Below are positions 4,943 to 5,411 of a DNA stretch of 5,411 nucleotides, one piece after another. Below the pieces are notes generated by a model. That model had not been told where the DNA came from. It made no database searches and worked only from the letters and a program-made list of their open reading frames with translations. The translations under genes were made by a program, and so were the position numbers. The first letter of the stretch is position 1. Each line of letters opens with the position of its first letter. The stretch is from Euryarchaeota archaeon UBA106 (GTDB taxonomy: Archaea > Thermoplasmatota > Poseidoniia > Poseidoniales > Thalassarchaeaceae): contig DAOJ01000054.1 in NCBI GenBank assembly GCA_002502365.1, positions 1-5,411 of the forward strand. Direction: 5' to 3'.

Positions 4943-5411
4943 ATTGCTTCTGTTCCTGGATTTGTCTTGCGAGGAATGATACTACGTCGAGAATTTCGAA
5001 ATCATGTCTTGGATCTCCCTCGAACTTGAGGCATTCAAAGTGGCTGACACATTTTGGACAACTTGTTAGCATGATTTCAGCACCTGTGGCTTTCACTTCA
5101 TCGAATCGTTGTAATCGTAGAGCACGACTATTTTCGTTGCAAGACATCATGCTAGATACACCACAGCATAGAGCATCTTCGCCAGTGTGTTCCATCTCTA
5201 CTAGATCAACTCCGTCAACCGCCTTTACTAAATCTCTAGGTTCATCGTAGATGTTCATCTGGCGTCCAAGACGACAGGGGTCGTGGTATGTGACAGTTAC
5301 ATCTTCGTTTGTAGCTAAATCCATTTCGAATCCATTTTCGATTAGGTATTCAGTAGTGTGCATGACCTTCATTTCATCAAGTTCGTAATCCATAGCAAAG
5401 GTACGGAAACA
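4941..5411 (-). CDS. HdrD/GlpC-type Fe-S protein with CCG domain, C-terminal part
   Basis: The frame is open to the right edge, so the true start is outside; the first residues visible are CFRTFAMDY. Counting from the internal Met at 5393, a cysteine-rich CCG domain follows: C40 in YHDPCRLG, C76-C77 in LCCG, and C112/C115 in SCPKC. The spacing C-x35-CC-x34-C-x2-C is close to the family pattern. This domain holds the special [4Fe-4S] cluster of heterodisulfide reductase HdrB/HdrD and occurs in LutA, GlpC and other Fe-S oxidoreductases. The CCG is followed by VSSMMSCN, as in HdrD-like proteins of organisms that are not methanogens. The visible CFRTF stretch matches the end of a first CCG repeat, so the whole protein probably has two. 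The role is inferred as electron transfer to or from a quinone, thiol or flavoprotein, working with the downstream ferredoxin. Confidence 0.82.
   Translation of the reverse strand, partial: CFRTFAMDYELDEMKVMHTTEYLIENGFEMDLATNEDVTVTYHDPCRLGRQMNIYDEPRDLVKAVDGVDLVEMEHTGEDALCCGVSSMMSCNENSRALRLQRFDEVKATGAEIMLTSCPKCVSHFECLKFEGDPRHDFEILDVVSFLARQIQEQKQ

Noticed and set aside
4568..5029. 153-codon plus-strand open frame opposite the ferredoxin and HdrD-like genes
   Set aside because: It is antisense to two genes with clear cysteine motifs, and its product is low-complexity and Ser/Arg-rich with no domain.
1..5411. Mobile elements, CRISPR arrays, tRNA or rRNA genes, defence systems
   Set aside because: No terminal repeats with a transposase, no regularly spaced repeats, no cloverleaf or rRNA-like stretch, and every gene has a housekeeping-type or unassigned role.

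Overview
The window looks like a compact archaeal chromosome segment of moderate-to-low GC (about 40% by eye). The best guess for its source is an uncultivated marine euryarchaeote of the Marine Group II (Poseidoniales) type. The reasons are the Shine-Dalgarno sites of GGAGGT/GGTGAT form, the frequent AGA/AGG arginine codons, gene gaps of a few bases, a polyprenol/dolichol-kinase-like membrane protein, and a B12-dependent methylmalonyl-CoA mutase/MeaB pair beside an HdrD-type Fe-S protein. This assignment is inference; no rRNA or other marker gene is present.

Layout, plus strand: (1) the last 30 codons of a gene that is probably the B12-binding part of methylmalonyl-CoA mutase; (2) meaB, the GTPase chaperone of that mutase, overlapping gene 1 at a GTGA junction; (3) a seven-or-so-helix membrane protein of the polyprenol/dolichol/phytol kinase family, 3 bp after meaB, whose strong ribosome site lies inside the end of meaB; (4) a 40-residue protein with one membrane span and a very strong ribosome site; (5) a 600-residue class II glutamine amidotransferase of the asparagine synthetase (AsnB) type, probably on its own transcript.

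Layout, minus strand, read from the right edge: (6) the C-terminal part of an HdrD/CCG-domain Fe-S protein that runs off the window; (7) a 2[4Fe-4S] ferredoxin with a basic N-terminal extension; (8) a 123-residue two-helix membrane protein with a long acidic tail; (9) an O6-alkylguanine-DNA alkyltransferase (Ogt type). Genes 7 to 9 are separated by 4 and 8 bp and each takes its ribosome site from the stop region of the gene before, so they are very likely one transcript. Gene 6 is 68 bp upstream and may belong to it.

The two halves converge: the stop ends of asnB and ogt overlap by 7 bp, and a long, nearly perfect inverted repeat spans this junction inside both coding regions. It is a candidate two-way terminator. 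Functionally, genes 1 and 2 serve propionyl-CoA/methylmalonyl-CoA metabolism. Genes 6 and 7, perhaps with 8, look like an electron-transfer set. AsnB and Ogt are self-standing biosynthesis and repair functions. No mobile element, CRISPR array, tRNA or rRNA was seen, and no gap exceeds about 80 bp. I found no clear evidence of a wholly new system. The points most worth checking are the junction hairpin, the 40-residue membrane peptide, the Fe-S/membrane protein cluster and the altered catalytic motif in AsnB.
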